NCBI RefSeq assembly: GCF_051622035.1
Contig: NC_135361.1
Span: 30,125,205 to 30,189,204 of the forward strand
Length of the DNA stretch: 64,000 bases
Reading direction: 5' to 3'
Source: Arctopsyche grandis
Taxonomy: Eukaryota; Arthropoda; Insecta; Trichoptera; Hydropsychidae
The notes beneath the pieces are model-generated. The model had not been told where the DNA came from. It ran no database searches and saw nothing but the letters and a program-made list of their open reading frames with translations. A program made the position numbers and the translations under genes. Each line of letters opens with the position of its first letter. Positions within the stretch are counted from its first letter, which is position 1. Positions 32,620 to 42,999 of this stretch are shown here, piece by piece.

Positions 32620-33120
32620 GTATGTATGTATGTATTAGGAGGACCGAAAAGTAATTAAAAAAATATTCCCAAATTCCCTATCTGTGCATAGACCTGATCC
32701 TGATCCTGAACTATAGACCTTGGATAACCAATCTTTAACGATAATTCCTCGATGGTTTGACGAGGAACTGATTCCATCATTGACGTCAGGATATCATCAT
32801 CTGATTTTTGAGTTGTACTTTTCGTGCAATATCCTTGATGTCACTATTCCCATTTTTACTAGCCTCTTCTTATTAAATTGTTTATAACTCTGATGACACT
32901 TGTTTAGTTTCAGAAGTATCGGTGATTTTTTTCACTGCTTCGTTTGCCTTCATTACCTGGTCTAACATAAACGGCATAAAATGACGCAAGTGCCCTTCCT
33001 TTATTATTGGTCTCGATATCTTTCTACAGGTAGAACAGAAACTGTGGGCCTTGACTGATATGTCCAAAATAAAATTGAAAAATAGAGTCACATGTACTTT
33101 TAAAAAAAATAACAAACAAA
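32620..33120 (-). pseudogene. Possible decayed transposase fragment
   Basis: Minus-strand frames (HLRHFMPFMLDQVMKANEAV; then after frame breaks RQTIEELSLKIGYPRSIV) have a helix-turn-helix look. The region ends in 'cttttcggtcctcctaat', reminiscent of mariner-type ends. The match is weak and frames are broken. Confidence 0.25.
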
Positions 33121-33346
33121 TTGATAACTTTAGTATGGTTGCATATTTTGTTTTTATAGAAGTTTCTAGCTTAATGATAAAAAAAAATTCGTGATTAGTT
33201 CAAAATTATGAAAATGGTTTTGTTTGGTTTTGATTCTAAAGTTCACAGATAATATTCGGAATCATCGAAAACTTCATTAAGATAAAGTCGTAAAAAATGA
33301 CAATTTAAAGAATGCATTTCCTATGGTTGAATTTGAATTGTTAAGT

Positions 33347-33426
33347 CGTTACCTTATTTTGAAATGAACTGTTCTAACTGCACTTGTTCTAAGTGTTAGT
33401 TAGAACCTTTTTAAAGTAAGGTAACG
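33347..33426. repeat. Small foldback element
   Basis: Outer arms 'cgttacctta'/'taaggtaacg' and inner arms 'gttctaact'/'agttagaac' pair across 80 bp with few mismatches. Confidence 0.6.
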
Positions 33427-33513
33427 AAGTGTTTGATTTATAAAATATTAAATTTAATTTGAAAAGAGTTGAATTTGATTTGTAAAATGTTGAATTTGGA
33501 GGGTTACATTATT

Positions 33514-33539
33514 ATTTGGGCAATAATTATTGCCCAAAT
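33514..33539. repeat. 26-nt perfect palindrome
   Basis: 'atttgggcaataa' followed directly by its reverse complement, no spacer. It lies ~90 bp from the foldback at 33347-33426. Confidence 0.8.
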
Positions 33540-33762
33540 TATTATTTCTATTCAACATACATTTTTAAACACTTCCTACGTAAATTCCAATTACGTTTAA
33601 TTAGTCAATGAATTTATATTATTGCTGTTTTATGAATAAACAATAAATAATATATTGAAGTAAAATAACATGTCAGGAACCCATTTTATTCGAAGAGCCA
33701 AAAAGTCAAAATAAGTATTTTTTTTACTTTTTCGAATTTAAACATGAAAATAATGATAATTT

Positions 33763-34055
33763 TCTGGGAGTATAATGCTATCAACCGAGGGGTCATAGGT
33801 TCAATTCCTGGTCTGGTATTACTAGCCAAACCAAGGAAATATCGTTTCCAGGTCGATCGTTTCATATCAGACATTGCCAATTTATGTAATTTCATTGTTG
33901 AAAATTGGCAACCTATCCTCATTTTTCACCATTATTTGAATATAATTTTAAATTAATAATGTGTAATAAATTTATATAAAGTACATATGTACAGATGAGG
34001 TCATGGGGCAAAACCAGTAATAGCACTATGGTAAATAAATTTTTTTATTTATTAA
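33763..34055 (+). mobile_element. Diverged SINE (family 3)
   Basis: B-box-like 'aggttcaattcctgg', then 'tcgatcgtttcatatcagac' and 'attgccaatttatgtaattt', shared with the SINE 1/2 bodies, and a different 3' end ('aggtcatggggcaaaaccag', 'ctatggtaaataaa'). The head is decayed. Confidence 0.65.
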
Positions 34056-36385
34056 AAAAAAGGTCAATATGAGCGTGGCGCACTTTGTATAGGAGTTTTG
34101 GTCAAAACGGTTGTTTGTTTTTCTTTTAATTTTTGTTGATCAGTCAAAATTATAATAGATCCAATTTAACGGAAATAGGTTACTATTGAGCGTTTATTTT
34201 TTTTTAATAGTAAAAAAAAATTGAAAACGTTTTTCGTAATTTCCATATGTCGAGATAAATCGATTGGTTGAAGCACTGGTTATTTAAAATCGATGATTTT
34301 TTTTATTTAACGTTCTTTTGATACGACGCAAGTTTTTCGTAAGGTTCAACTTTGAAAATCCTTAATTTCAATTTTTAACTCCGGCCTTTAGTACACATTA
34401 TTCAAATGTATAAATATATTTTAAACAAATCATAAATAAATATAATACTTGCAACAGCAAAGTCAGACTGGCTGAATTCACGAGAGAGGGAGAGAACACC
34501 AATATATGCATGTACATACATACATATAGCAACTATCACAATATTTAAATAATATAAATTAACAAACACTGACAGGAGATAGCTGATCTGCATTTACTAA
34601 CAGTACTGATCTTGTATATAGACTGACTAAATCGAATAAAATTCATATATAAATCAGTTCTTCATATAAATTTATAACATATATTATGTAAAATTTATAA
34701 AATCGTATATGTTATAAATCTAATATATAATTTCGAAAGAGACTTTGAATATTGTATGCATGTAACCTTCGTTCGTTGGTTCGTAGGCACCGATTCGATT
34801 TTTTTCGATTTAAAGGATTTGAAGTCCCTGGGGGCGAAGGCTTCGGGGGCGTAGGCGCCGGATTCTGGTATACGTACAATTTCGAAAGAGACTGTATATA
34901 TGTTTGTTTGTTCGTTACAGTCAATTTAATAAAAAAAAAATGAGAATTCAAATAAAATAAAACGTTTCAAATAAATTCAATAAAACATTTACTATTAGAT
35001 TAGTAATATTTAAGCGGTTTATATTACAAATACCGAGTGGTAAAACCACTATTTTTTAATATAAATCAGTTATGAACGAAACTATAAATGGTTCCAATGA
35101 TGTATTAAACAGTTGTACCGAAAATGCTTACAATTACAACTATTTTAACGGCTTGTTTACCATTTGTGGGGCCATTGATCTAAAATTTCACCCAGAACCC
35201 ACACATTGATCAGGACATTAAATTAAGTCTTTGAGATTAATTGAGCATAGCAGTTCTTAATTGAATTTAATTATGTTGTTGATCTTAATTGAAACAATTG
35301 TGATGATACCACTTGGGAATAAAAAAATCGGTATTATCCATAACAGCAACTTTTCTAATATGTCTTTTTAGACTCGTCTATTAAATACAGTGTAAAGATG
35401 CTATAATTATAAAGTTGACGCCAATCTTACAAATATTACCCATCGCAAGTACATGTATAATATAAACTGCTTAAATGTTTTGGCAATTTGATGAGTTTGT
35501 AGGTGAAAGCGTGTATCATTCAAGATCGCAGTTTTTCCGGCCACGCCTCATTGCTTTTCCGAGCAACATTTCCCGTATCACATCAAACGCTCTAAAAGCT
35601 TATCAATATACACACGTATATGTATATAAAAACAACACGAAAACCAAACACGAACAACAAACTTTAAAAGCTTCGCCAGAATAAATACGAATGCGATAAA
35701 CAGAAACCTGCTTTATCGGCCGGCACACCCAACTTCAAAGTCACTCAAACGTCTGAAAAATTTCGTTCGTTTTGCATAATTCGCACCTAAATGATTAACA
35801 TAATGTTTAAAAGCAGCATTATTAAAGTACGTTATTTTAATTTTTCGTTGTTAATTAATTCATTTCGAATAAATGCTTTCAGTTTGAACGGCCTTGACTT
35901 TTTACTAACCTCTCCTTATTAAGGCAAGGTCGTCGACGTAACGAATTTTATTGAATAATATATTTTTTTTGTATTATTTCAGCCATAGCGTGCGTATCTT
36001 CGAGAGATTTGCAAATTTCGCCTTTGAAAGTATTCTAGAAAACCAAACAGTGTGTGTTTCGTCGAATAAATTACACCTTTCCGCTTGTATGAATTAGGCT
36101 TATCGCACTTCGCCATCTGGCTATATATCGTGTTTAGGTTTTTCTTGGATATTGATGGCTCAGAAAAACCGAGAAAACTGCGTGGGAAACGAGATTCGGA
36201 TCGATCAATTAATGACGTTCAATGTTTCGTTACATTAGCCATTTGATTCATACTACGAAAGTATTTCATAATCGATTATTAACGACTTTCTTTTCAAGTA
36301 CATTCTTTTATTTGTTGTTTAAACAAATATTAACATTTAAAATTGAAATTAAGCAGAGTAAAGCTAATAAAAAGCAACAAAACAC
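34056..36385. other. Intergenic, no gene seen
   Basis: AT-rich. 'tttcgaaagagact' occurs at 34731 and 34880 around a short GC-rich patch (34800-34860). A slightly GC-richer stretch is at 35480-36220. No domain-bearing ORF. Confidence 0.5.
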
Positions 36386-36458
36386 TGACTCCGCTGGGAC
36401 TCGAACCCAGAATACTCTAACCCACAGATAGACGCGCTACCAATTACGCCACAGAATC
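36386..36458 (-). tRNA. tRNA-like gene, anticodon GTG, complete cloverleaf
   Basis: Read from 36458 down it has exactly the canonical 73-nt layout. The 7-bp acceptor stem is GATTCTG/CGGAGTC (two G-U), then T8, a 4-bp D stem, A14 and G18-G19. The anticodon stem has 4 of 5 pairs (T31-T39 mismatch), with loop CTGTGGG, T33 and anticodon GTG. The variable loop is 5 nt, the T stem CTGGG/CCCAG is perfect, the T loop is TTCGAGT, and the discriminator base is A. A15-T48 is a valid Levitt pair. GTG would read His codons, but ordinary tRNA-His has an extra G-1 opposite C73, and this one has A73; the body looks more like other isotypes. It could be a working tRNA with changed anticodon, a pseudogene or an isolated SINE head. 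No SINE body follows it. Confidence 0.6.
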
Positions 36459-37102
36459 AGCAAAAATTCTTGATCTTTTCTTCGTATTTAAATTAATTAT
36501 TTTAAAATAAAAAAAATTACAATTTTTGCATATAAACTGCAATACTATAATCAAACAATCATAATAATTAAAATTCCAAAATATAACGAAAGCTTAACAG
36601 TATAATATATCGAAAACGAAAACAGCTTTTATATAGATGTATAATAGATATTACATATATATTATAGCTTTCATATACAGATAGAGATCATATTTATCGT
36701 ATCAATTGTGGTGATTATTAATCCGATTAGATAAACATGTCCATTTATTTATCGGAGATAACAAACGTATTTGATATTGGTAAATTTGAGTTTTTCGAAT
36801 CATACAATAGATGTCAGCCATTAATTTATTTATTTTCTTGATTAAATTATCAAAATACTATTTATTAATTAATAGTAAAATGAATTCTGCATTTTTCTTT
36901 TACATTTAATTTTTTTTATTAATTGTACATTTAATTTTCAGTTAAATTTCAATTAGTTTATTTCAATCTTGTTCATTATGAATTTTAATAACAATATTTA
37001 GAGACATCTATGTACTTTTTAAAAATAATTTATTACTTTGAAACATTTTATAAAGTTCTGATAGGGTAATATAATTATGAAAATAATTACAATAATTCTA
37101 CA
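36459..37102. other. Intergenic, no gene seen
   Basis: AT-rich sequence between the tRNA-like gene and the hAT element; nothing recognised. Confidence 0.6.
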
Positions 37103-37110
37103 ATGTAAAT

Positions 37111-38002
37111 CAGTGGTTCTTAACCGGTGCACCGCGAGTTTGCTGCAAGTGCGTCATGAAAAAAATGGTATAAACAGAAAAATCCATGAAATAGTAAAAA
37201 CCGAAAAAATCCTTCGCGAAATTATGAAAGCCGATGAAAGATCTAATGTGATTTTGATTAAGCCGAATTGATCGCACGTGTCTTAAGTTCACCTTCTAAT
37301 TTAAAGGATTATATCTATGCACTATTTTTAGATAGAGAATCTCTCGTTTCGAAATCATTACCAGCAGCACTAAAACCTGTACTAAACCACGTTGTAAATA
37401 TAATAAATTTCATCAAATCGAGACTTTTAAAAACATGCATTTTTAAAAAACTGCATTTATTGGGAAGTTAAGTACAAATGTTTGCTTTTTTTGACACTGA
37501 AGTCAGGTGGTTATCTAGAGGTAAAGTTTTTTGCCGATTCAAAGAACTTAAGAGTCAATTATTTATTAATGCTTTTTCCGAAATGAAGGTATAGATGATT
37601 TTGTAAAATGTCTTCAGAATGATGATTGGTGTGCTAAAATGGCATATTTAGCAGATGCTCTTAATTACATTTAACGTTATATTTTAAATAACGGTAACAC
37701 AAGCATTCAAGGGAAAATAAAATGACATCCACTCGTTACTACGATTGATACATGGAGTTGCGGGTTTTCATTCCCAGTAGAAGAATAATTGGTCTTCTTG
37801 TCGACGGATCGTACTTTAAAAATTCAATTTTCCGAAATGGCAATGGAGAAATTTTGGATTTCTGTCCAAGAGGAATATCCAGTGGTGTAGTGCTAAATAA
37901 AAAAGAACCAGGTCGGTGTTTCATTTTTTTTTTGACCGTTTGATTCTGATACACCGCCTGATCAAAAGTGCACCGTGACTTCGAAAAGGTTAAGAACCAC
38001 AT
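37111..38002 (+). mobile_element. hAT element remnant (ZBED5-like transposase) with intact 8-bp target duplication
   Basis: The ends are CAGTGGTTCTTAACC (37111) and GGTTAAGAACCAC+AT (to 38002), both flanked by ATGTAAAT (37103-37110 and 38003-38010), an 8-bp duplication as expected for hAT. Inside, plus-strand pieces read VNIINFIKSRLL, DTEVRWLSRGKVFCRF, DDWCAKMAYLADALNY and EKFWISVQEEYP. These are successive blocks of ZBED5/GTF2IRD2-type hAT transposases. They sit in different frames with stops between them, and the N-terminus is lost, so the element is dead. At 892 bp it is internally deleted relative to a full element. Confidence 0.88.
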
Positions 38003-38010
38003 ATGTAAAT

Positions 38011-38831
38011 AATTATTATTATTAGATTAGAAATACAATGCATTTTAAATGCTCAAATGACAATTTTGAATACAATTATTTTTTTTAAACGGAAACTGAA
38101 ATGTTTACTCATACAGGAAGTTCTTAGAGAGCGTCAAAAACCTTGACGGTTAAGGTCAGTGAATAATTAGATGATTTAGTCATTGTTTTAACATTTCGCT
38201 TAAAAAACGTATATTTTAATTCCAATCGTTTGAGATAATTCATATGACTGTACCTGGCCAAGGAAAACATTTATAATTTAAAGAAAAGAATTTTCAAATA
38301 CATTTTTAATACTATTTATTTAAACTAACGAATGCATTTGAAACATTTGTAGGTATTATATTTTGTAATATGATTTAATGTATAAATCATGAAAAAAATC
38401 AATTTAAGTAAGCTTTAGATATTCCATGATAGCATTTAATAATATTGTATATTTTCTTTCAAATTATTTAGTTGCTGAATAAATTAAATTTATCGGTATA
38501 AATTTCACATCTATCGTAGCAAAGTTTATCATCTTTATTCCGCTGAAAACACAATTAAAATATGACAGTGTGAATTATCGTCAACACCAAAATAAATAAG
38601 GTCATTTCATGAAGGGGAAAGAAAAATTAAATTATAAGTATATATAAATACATATATATTTAAACAAATAATTTATATATATTCAACAGTATATGTCTGT
38701 AGTGTTACATCGCTTTTTAGTTAGTTAGTTTGTGAGGACTAGTTATCTCGATATTGAATATATACGAGTACGGTTAGATAGTTGAGATCGTTGACAATAT
38801 TTGGAAACGTGGTCTCATACCATAACTAAAT
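38011..38831. other. 3' flank of the secreted-protein gene
   Basis: AT-rich. A minus-strand AATAAA at about 38533-38538 is a candidate poly(A) signal for the gene ending at 38832. Confidence 0.4.
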
Positions 38832-39221
38832 TCAAAACTGTGGATATCTTTGGAAGGAAGATCTGGTATTTGGGTTGATGGTGTTGCCCACTGGCCTACT
38901 TCTGTGCTCTTCGATGGCCCTCCAGTTTGCATACCAGAATGGCCACTTGTCTCTGGGCCATTTGCTGATCCTGTCCACTAATTCCCTATCTCCTAGTGCG
39001 TCTACTGGTAATCTGACAGTGGTTGTTGGAACTGAAGTGACTGGTTGACCGGCTTCTCCGAATCTGTTGACCAAAGAGTTGGTGTCGTTGGTCTCTTCTG
39101 GGTCAAACCGAGCTGCCAGCTCTGGGTAACCGATGGGTCTCCTTCCAGCATAGAAAGGTCTCTGAGATAGTGTCAATGTGCAGATTGTCGCCAAAACGGC
39201 GAATGCCAACATGAATTTCAT
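38832..39221 (-). CDS. Small secreted protein, function unknown (129 aa)
   Basis: One coding exon, with an acceptor (TTCCACAG) seven bases upstream of the ATG, so a noncoding leader exon is expected (see 42841-42909). The signal peptide is about residues 1-19, cut before QRPFYAG. The mature part is ~110 aa, rich in Pro and Arg, with one N-glycosylation site (N45-D-T) and no cysteines. A dense aromatic/basic block WPRDKWPFWYANW lies at 88-100, followed by RAIEEHR. GC content and the clean frame set it apart from the surroundings. I do not recognise a named family; no catalytic motif is visible. The aromatic block is the part most likely to be conserved. A secreted or cuticle/haemolymph role is only an inference from the signal peptide. 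Confidence 0.85.
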   Translation of the reverse strand: MKFMLAFAVLATICTLTLSQRPFYAGRRPIGYPELAARFDPEETNDTNSLVNRFGEAGQPVTSVPTTTVRLPVDALGDRELVDRISKWPRDKWPFWYANWRAIEEHRSRPVGNTINPNTRSSFQRYPQF

Positions 39222-39420
39222 GTCTATCTGTGGAACAAGATAAATATGTTAAATAATTACAACAATTTTCAATAATGTGCTATTCCTTATTTAATAAAAG
39301 CGATGCCTTCTTAATTCCAATTGACTTTTGCAACGTTGGTAAACTTTGTTAAGGCCGTACTTTTACATCCACTTATCCATTATCAAACGGTATATAAATA
39401 TGTAAATTATAAATAATAAT

Positions 39421-39850
39421 ATTCCGTTAGTTACAGACATTACTAACAAACTAACCAGTAGATTCTATGACAGGATCACTAATAACCATACTAACACACT
39501 TGTGAAGAGTCTCATTGATTACAACAAAATGTCTATACCCTTCAGGTATAACACACAGATTACCTAAACACAATCTGCTTTAGGTCATCGACTTTAGATA
39601 GTCTTTAATTAATATTATGTATTAGATGTATTATGACTCATAATTTATGAGCATTGTAAAAAGGTTTTTGAGCTCTAGTTCCTATTATGCTGTACTGTAT
39701 TAACATTAGAATAATATAATACTATGATTAATAACAAATTTAAAATTAAATTGTAAAATAGGAAATGATCAGTAGATCAGTAGCTATTAAAATAGATATA
39801 ACATGTATTGTGAACATAATTTCGTAATAATAAAAAGCATTTAAAAATCA
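39421..39850 (+). mobile_element. J1 non-LTR 3' fragment
   Basis: Matches the 12.2-kb copy from 'ccgttagttacagacattac' through the RT C-terminus (frame broken) and 3' UTR ('cagtagatcagtagctatta') to 'aataataaaaagcattt'. It lies in the inferred intron of the secreted-protein gene. Confidence 0.85.
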
Positions 39851-40555
39851 AAATCAAAACTGGATATGTAAAGACATCATATACAATGTGTAGTTTTGAA
39901 ATTAAAACAAATAGTTCCTTAAATTGTATACATTTGTATGTACATATGTTGAAAAAAAACAACTTATACATAGTACATACTAGATACCGATTAAAGTACC
40001 CGCCCCTGAACTGCTCAGTAATAGATAAAAACTTAAAACATCAACGTATTTTTCTTCTTATCTATACTTTTGCCTTCTTGGAAAGAACAATCATATAAAA
40101 ATAAGGCAATATATCAGAGATAAACCTCTGAGTATTGACTAGACTATACTAATGACTAGAGATCCGCACTTTAAGCGTCTATTTTTTCAATTTTAGCATT
40201 TTTATGTTTCTTTTGAGCGAATAGAATGTTCAGTTTTAGCATTTATTTATTATAGACATAGTTTCCAAAGTAACGATCAATTTGAATACTTTTATGAAAT
40301 ACATACAATTTAAATACCTATTAACGAAACTATGTAGATAATATTAAGATCTGTGATCATTCTGAGTACAAATCAGTCAAATATTTACATTATCACAAAA
40401 ATTCATATATGCTACTACTTACGGACATGGATAAAGAAATAATATAAAATAACAATTACTTGGAAATTAAACATTTAAGAACAAATTAACAGAGTTATAT
40501 TTACATATTGTGAATGTTAAAATGCTAAAAATATTAAAATGCCCCTTTCCAAGCA
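39851..40555. other. No gene seen
   Basis: AT-rich, nothing recognised. Confidence 0.55.
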
Positions 40556-40864
40556 CAAAATCTAGGGTTTGGTGCAAGCGCTCGACAATCACCAGACAGA
40601 CTGAACGACAGATAAACTGGATGGCAGTATTCGATAAGTTCTTAATAAGGCAAGATTCGATAAGTTAAGCCTTATTAAACTCGCCAGAAAGATCCAACCC
40701 AATTTTAATATTTGCATCTGTGCACATTGAAAGGTTACTCGTCATCTGATGTGCAATCTATCATTAGAGAAGACGAGAATTGTGTTTAAAGCTGCCATCC
40801 ATTTTATCTGTCGTTCAGTCTGTCTGGTGATTGTCGAGCGCTTGAACCGCACCGCAAAATCTAG
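40556..40864. mobile_element. MITE with ~60-bp terminal inverted repeats, copy 1
   Basis: The left terminus (ggtttggtgcaagcgctcga ... cagacagactgaac ... ggcag) pairs with the right terminus ending 'gagcgcttgaaccgcacc'. 'aaaatctag' flanks both sides (40557-40565 and 40856-40864), a 9-bp target duplication compatible with the Mutator group. The element is ~289 bp and non-coding. A longer relative is at 59011-59385. Confidence 0.75.
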
Positions 40865-41064
40865 TCTCTTTTTTGGAGAGGAACAGCGATAACACTTTTT
40901 ATTTTCACACATACATATATGTATGTATGTAAGTATCTACGTATATAGTTTATAAGAAATATATTTGTAATTTTATGATTTTAAAATAAACATGGAACAC
41001 TAATAATTGCCCTATATTCCTATAATATCCAAATTTTATAACGAACCCATTGATTGTATGTAAA

Positions 41065-41250
41065 TACGTTCTTGGCTCTTTTTCCCATTATGCTGTACAT
41101 TGACATTAGAATAATATAATAACTAATAAAACAAAATAAAATTATAAAATAGAAAATGATCAGTAGATTAGTAGCTATTAAAATAGATATAAGATGTATT
41201 GTGAACATAATTTGGTAATAATAAAAAGTATTTAAAAATGAAAAAAATAA
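41065..41250 (+). mobile_element. J1 non-LTR 3' UTR fragment
   Basis: 'attatgctgtacattgacat', 'cagtagattagtagctatta' and 'aacataatttggtaataata' as in the other J1 copies; only the UTR. Confidence 0.8.
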
Positions 41251-42269
41251 CAAACCCATTGCTACGTATGTATGCAGTTCAATGCAAAGTCTCTTGAAAA
41301 ACAGATTTCAATTTAAGGACTAATTTTTTTTAATTAAATGCAATTTAAAGAATACTATCAATTGAATTGCTATTTCTAAATATTTTTTAATTTTTATGTA
41401 GAAGCTCCTGAGTTGAACACCTTTTAAGGTAAATTTGTTCCACTCCACAATCAAGCTGTCAATACAGTTAGAAATTACAAAGGGGTTAATTGTACGTTAA
41501 AATTTATGCTCTTCATCCTAGAGAGCACCCTCTTCACAATTTCATATGAAAATTCAACGTCACTTCAATTATGTCGACGAGCAAGAAAATTTGTTTTGCT
41601 CCAACCAAAACGCCCCCTCGACCTAGTTATGGAGATCGAACGTGACAAATTAAACATTTATTTGATTCTGCGACTATCTATGATGCAATTATAATATATT
41701 AAATTCCCCGTAAAAGATTATATATCTTCAATTTACGACCTGTGTCACATGGCTTGCGTAAAAAATGGAAAATATTCATTGAAACTTTCTTTGCGTCTCA
41801 TATTTAGACGCGCAGTTCATTCTATATTCATCATAATATGACGTAAAAAAATAAGCGGTTTGGCAAATACATTATTCATGAACTTGCGATTGAAAGGATG
41901 TTAAAAAAATGCACAAAATAAAATAAAACAAGAGGTTGGACTCGTTTTAAAATGCTTAACCTTTAACGAATCGACGACAAACATACACATATGTATACAT
42001 ATGTTGCGAAAACAATATCATTTTTTATTCATACAGCAAATCCGAGTATTAAATTTAATCCGATTGTAAAATAAAACTCGAAATTCATCCTTTTAAAATT
42101 CAAAATAAATAAAACCAAATTTAAATTTAATTTAATAATACTAAAAGTTCATCGCAAGCATGTTATTCGATGTTAAAAATGTACACTATAGTTCAATAAT
42201 AATGATAACCTTTAACACACTTTGACTTTGAATTGTAGATATAATTAAAATTTAACAAACAATAACATA
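41251..42269. other. No gene seen
   Basis: AT-rich; a 62-codon frame at 41506-41694 has no domain. Confidence 0.5.
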
Positions 42270-42582
42270 CAATATCAAAATTTAAATGATATTTATAAAA
42301 CGTAGAATATTTTGTAATATTTGTTTGACCCAATATTGTCATAATAGATATATAATAATATTAGGAGAACCATTGTGTGTCTACAATGATAAATAGTATG
42401 CGTTTTCCCAAACAAAACCCACCAAAATTTTGAATTTAAATGTTATTTATAAAACGTAGAAGATTTTGTAATATTTTTTGACCCAATATTGTCATAATAG
42501 ATATAATAGTATTAGGAGAATCCTCGTGTGCCTACAATGATAAACAGTATGCGTTTTTCCAAAACAAAACCCACCAAAATTA
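42270..42582 (+). repeat. Tandem duplication, ~155-bp unit x2
   Basis: Two consecutive, highly similar units, each with 'tttataaaacgtagaa', 'tttgacccaatattgtcata', 'ctacaatgataaa' and 'aacaaaacccaccaaaat'. Confidence 0.9.
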
Positions 42583-42840
42583 GCTTTATCAGAGAAGAAG
42601 AAGAGTATAATTTATATATAATACAAACATATGGTTGTATATTAACCAAAAATAGTATGTTGTATATAGACTTATAGAATATTCCAAACATTTACTTTGT
42701 TGTTTTCGGCAAATGTGATTTTATTTAATTTTTAATGCTAATTGTTTAAATTAAAGGTGTTTGAAAAGTTTGATTGTAAATGTATTTAAAAAATAAAAAT
42801 AAGAATAAAAATAAAAATAAATAAATAAAATATGACTCAC

Positions 42841-42909
42841 TGTTATTCGAGCGACCGTTTTGATACAAAATCGCTGACAAGTGTTCGGATCGAGGTCGAT
42901 ATTCGCACT
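42841..42909 (-). other. Inferred noncoding 5' leader exon of the secreted-protein gene
   Basis: It begins at the initiator A (42909) and ends ...AATAACA before the strong donor GTGAGT (42840-42835). It would splice to the acceptor at 39228-39229, just upstream of the ATG at 39221, over a ~3.6 kb intron. It is the only minus-strand TATA/Inr/donor set I found between this gene and the receptor gene upstream. The link is an inference. Confidence 0.5.
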
Positions 42910-42940
42910 GTTTGGATCGGTCGACTCGTTCGTTTTTATA
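42905..42940 (-). promoter_or_regulatory. TATA + initiator core promoter
   Basis: TATAAAA (42940-42934) and an insect-type initiator ACAGT with its A at 42909, exactly 31 nt downstream of the first T. This is the classical arthropod spacing. It lies in a CG-containing patch within AT-rich DNA. Confidence 0.6.
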
Positions 42941-42999
42941 AAGAGATTCGCAACGCCATTAACGGGTAAAAACAGCACAAAAAAGTTTCGCCCCCCAGT

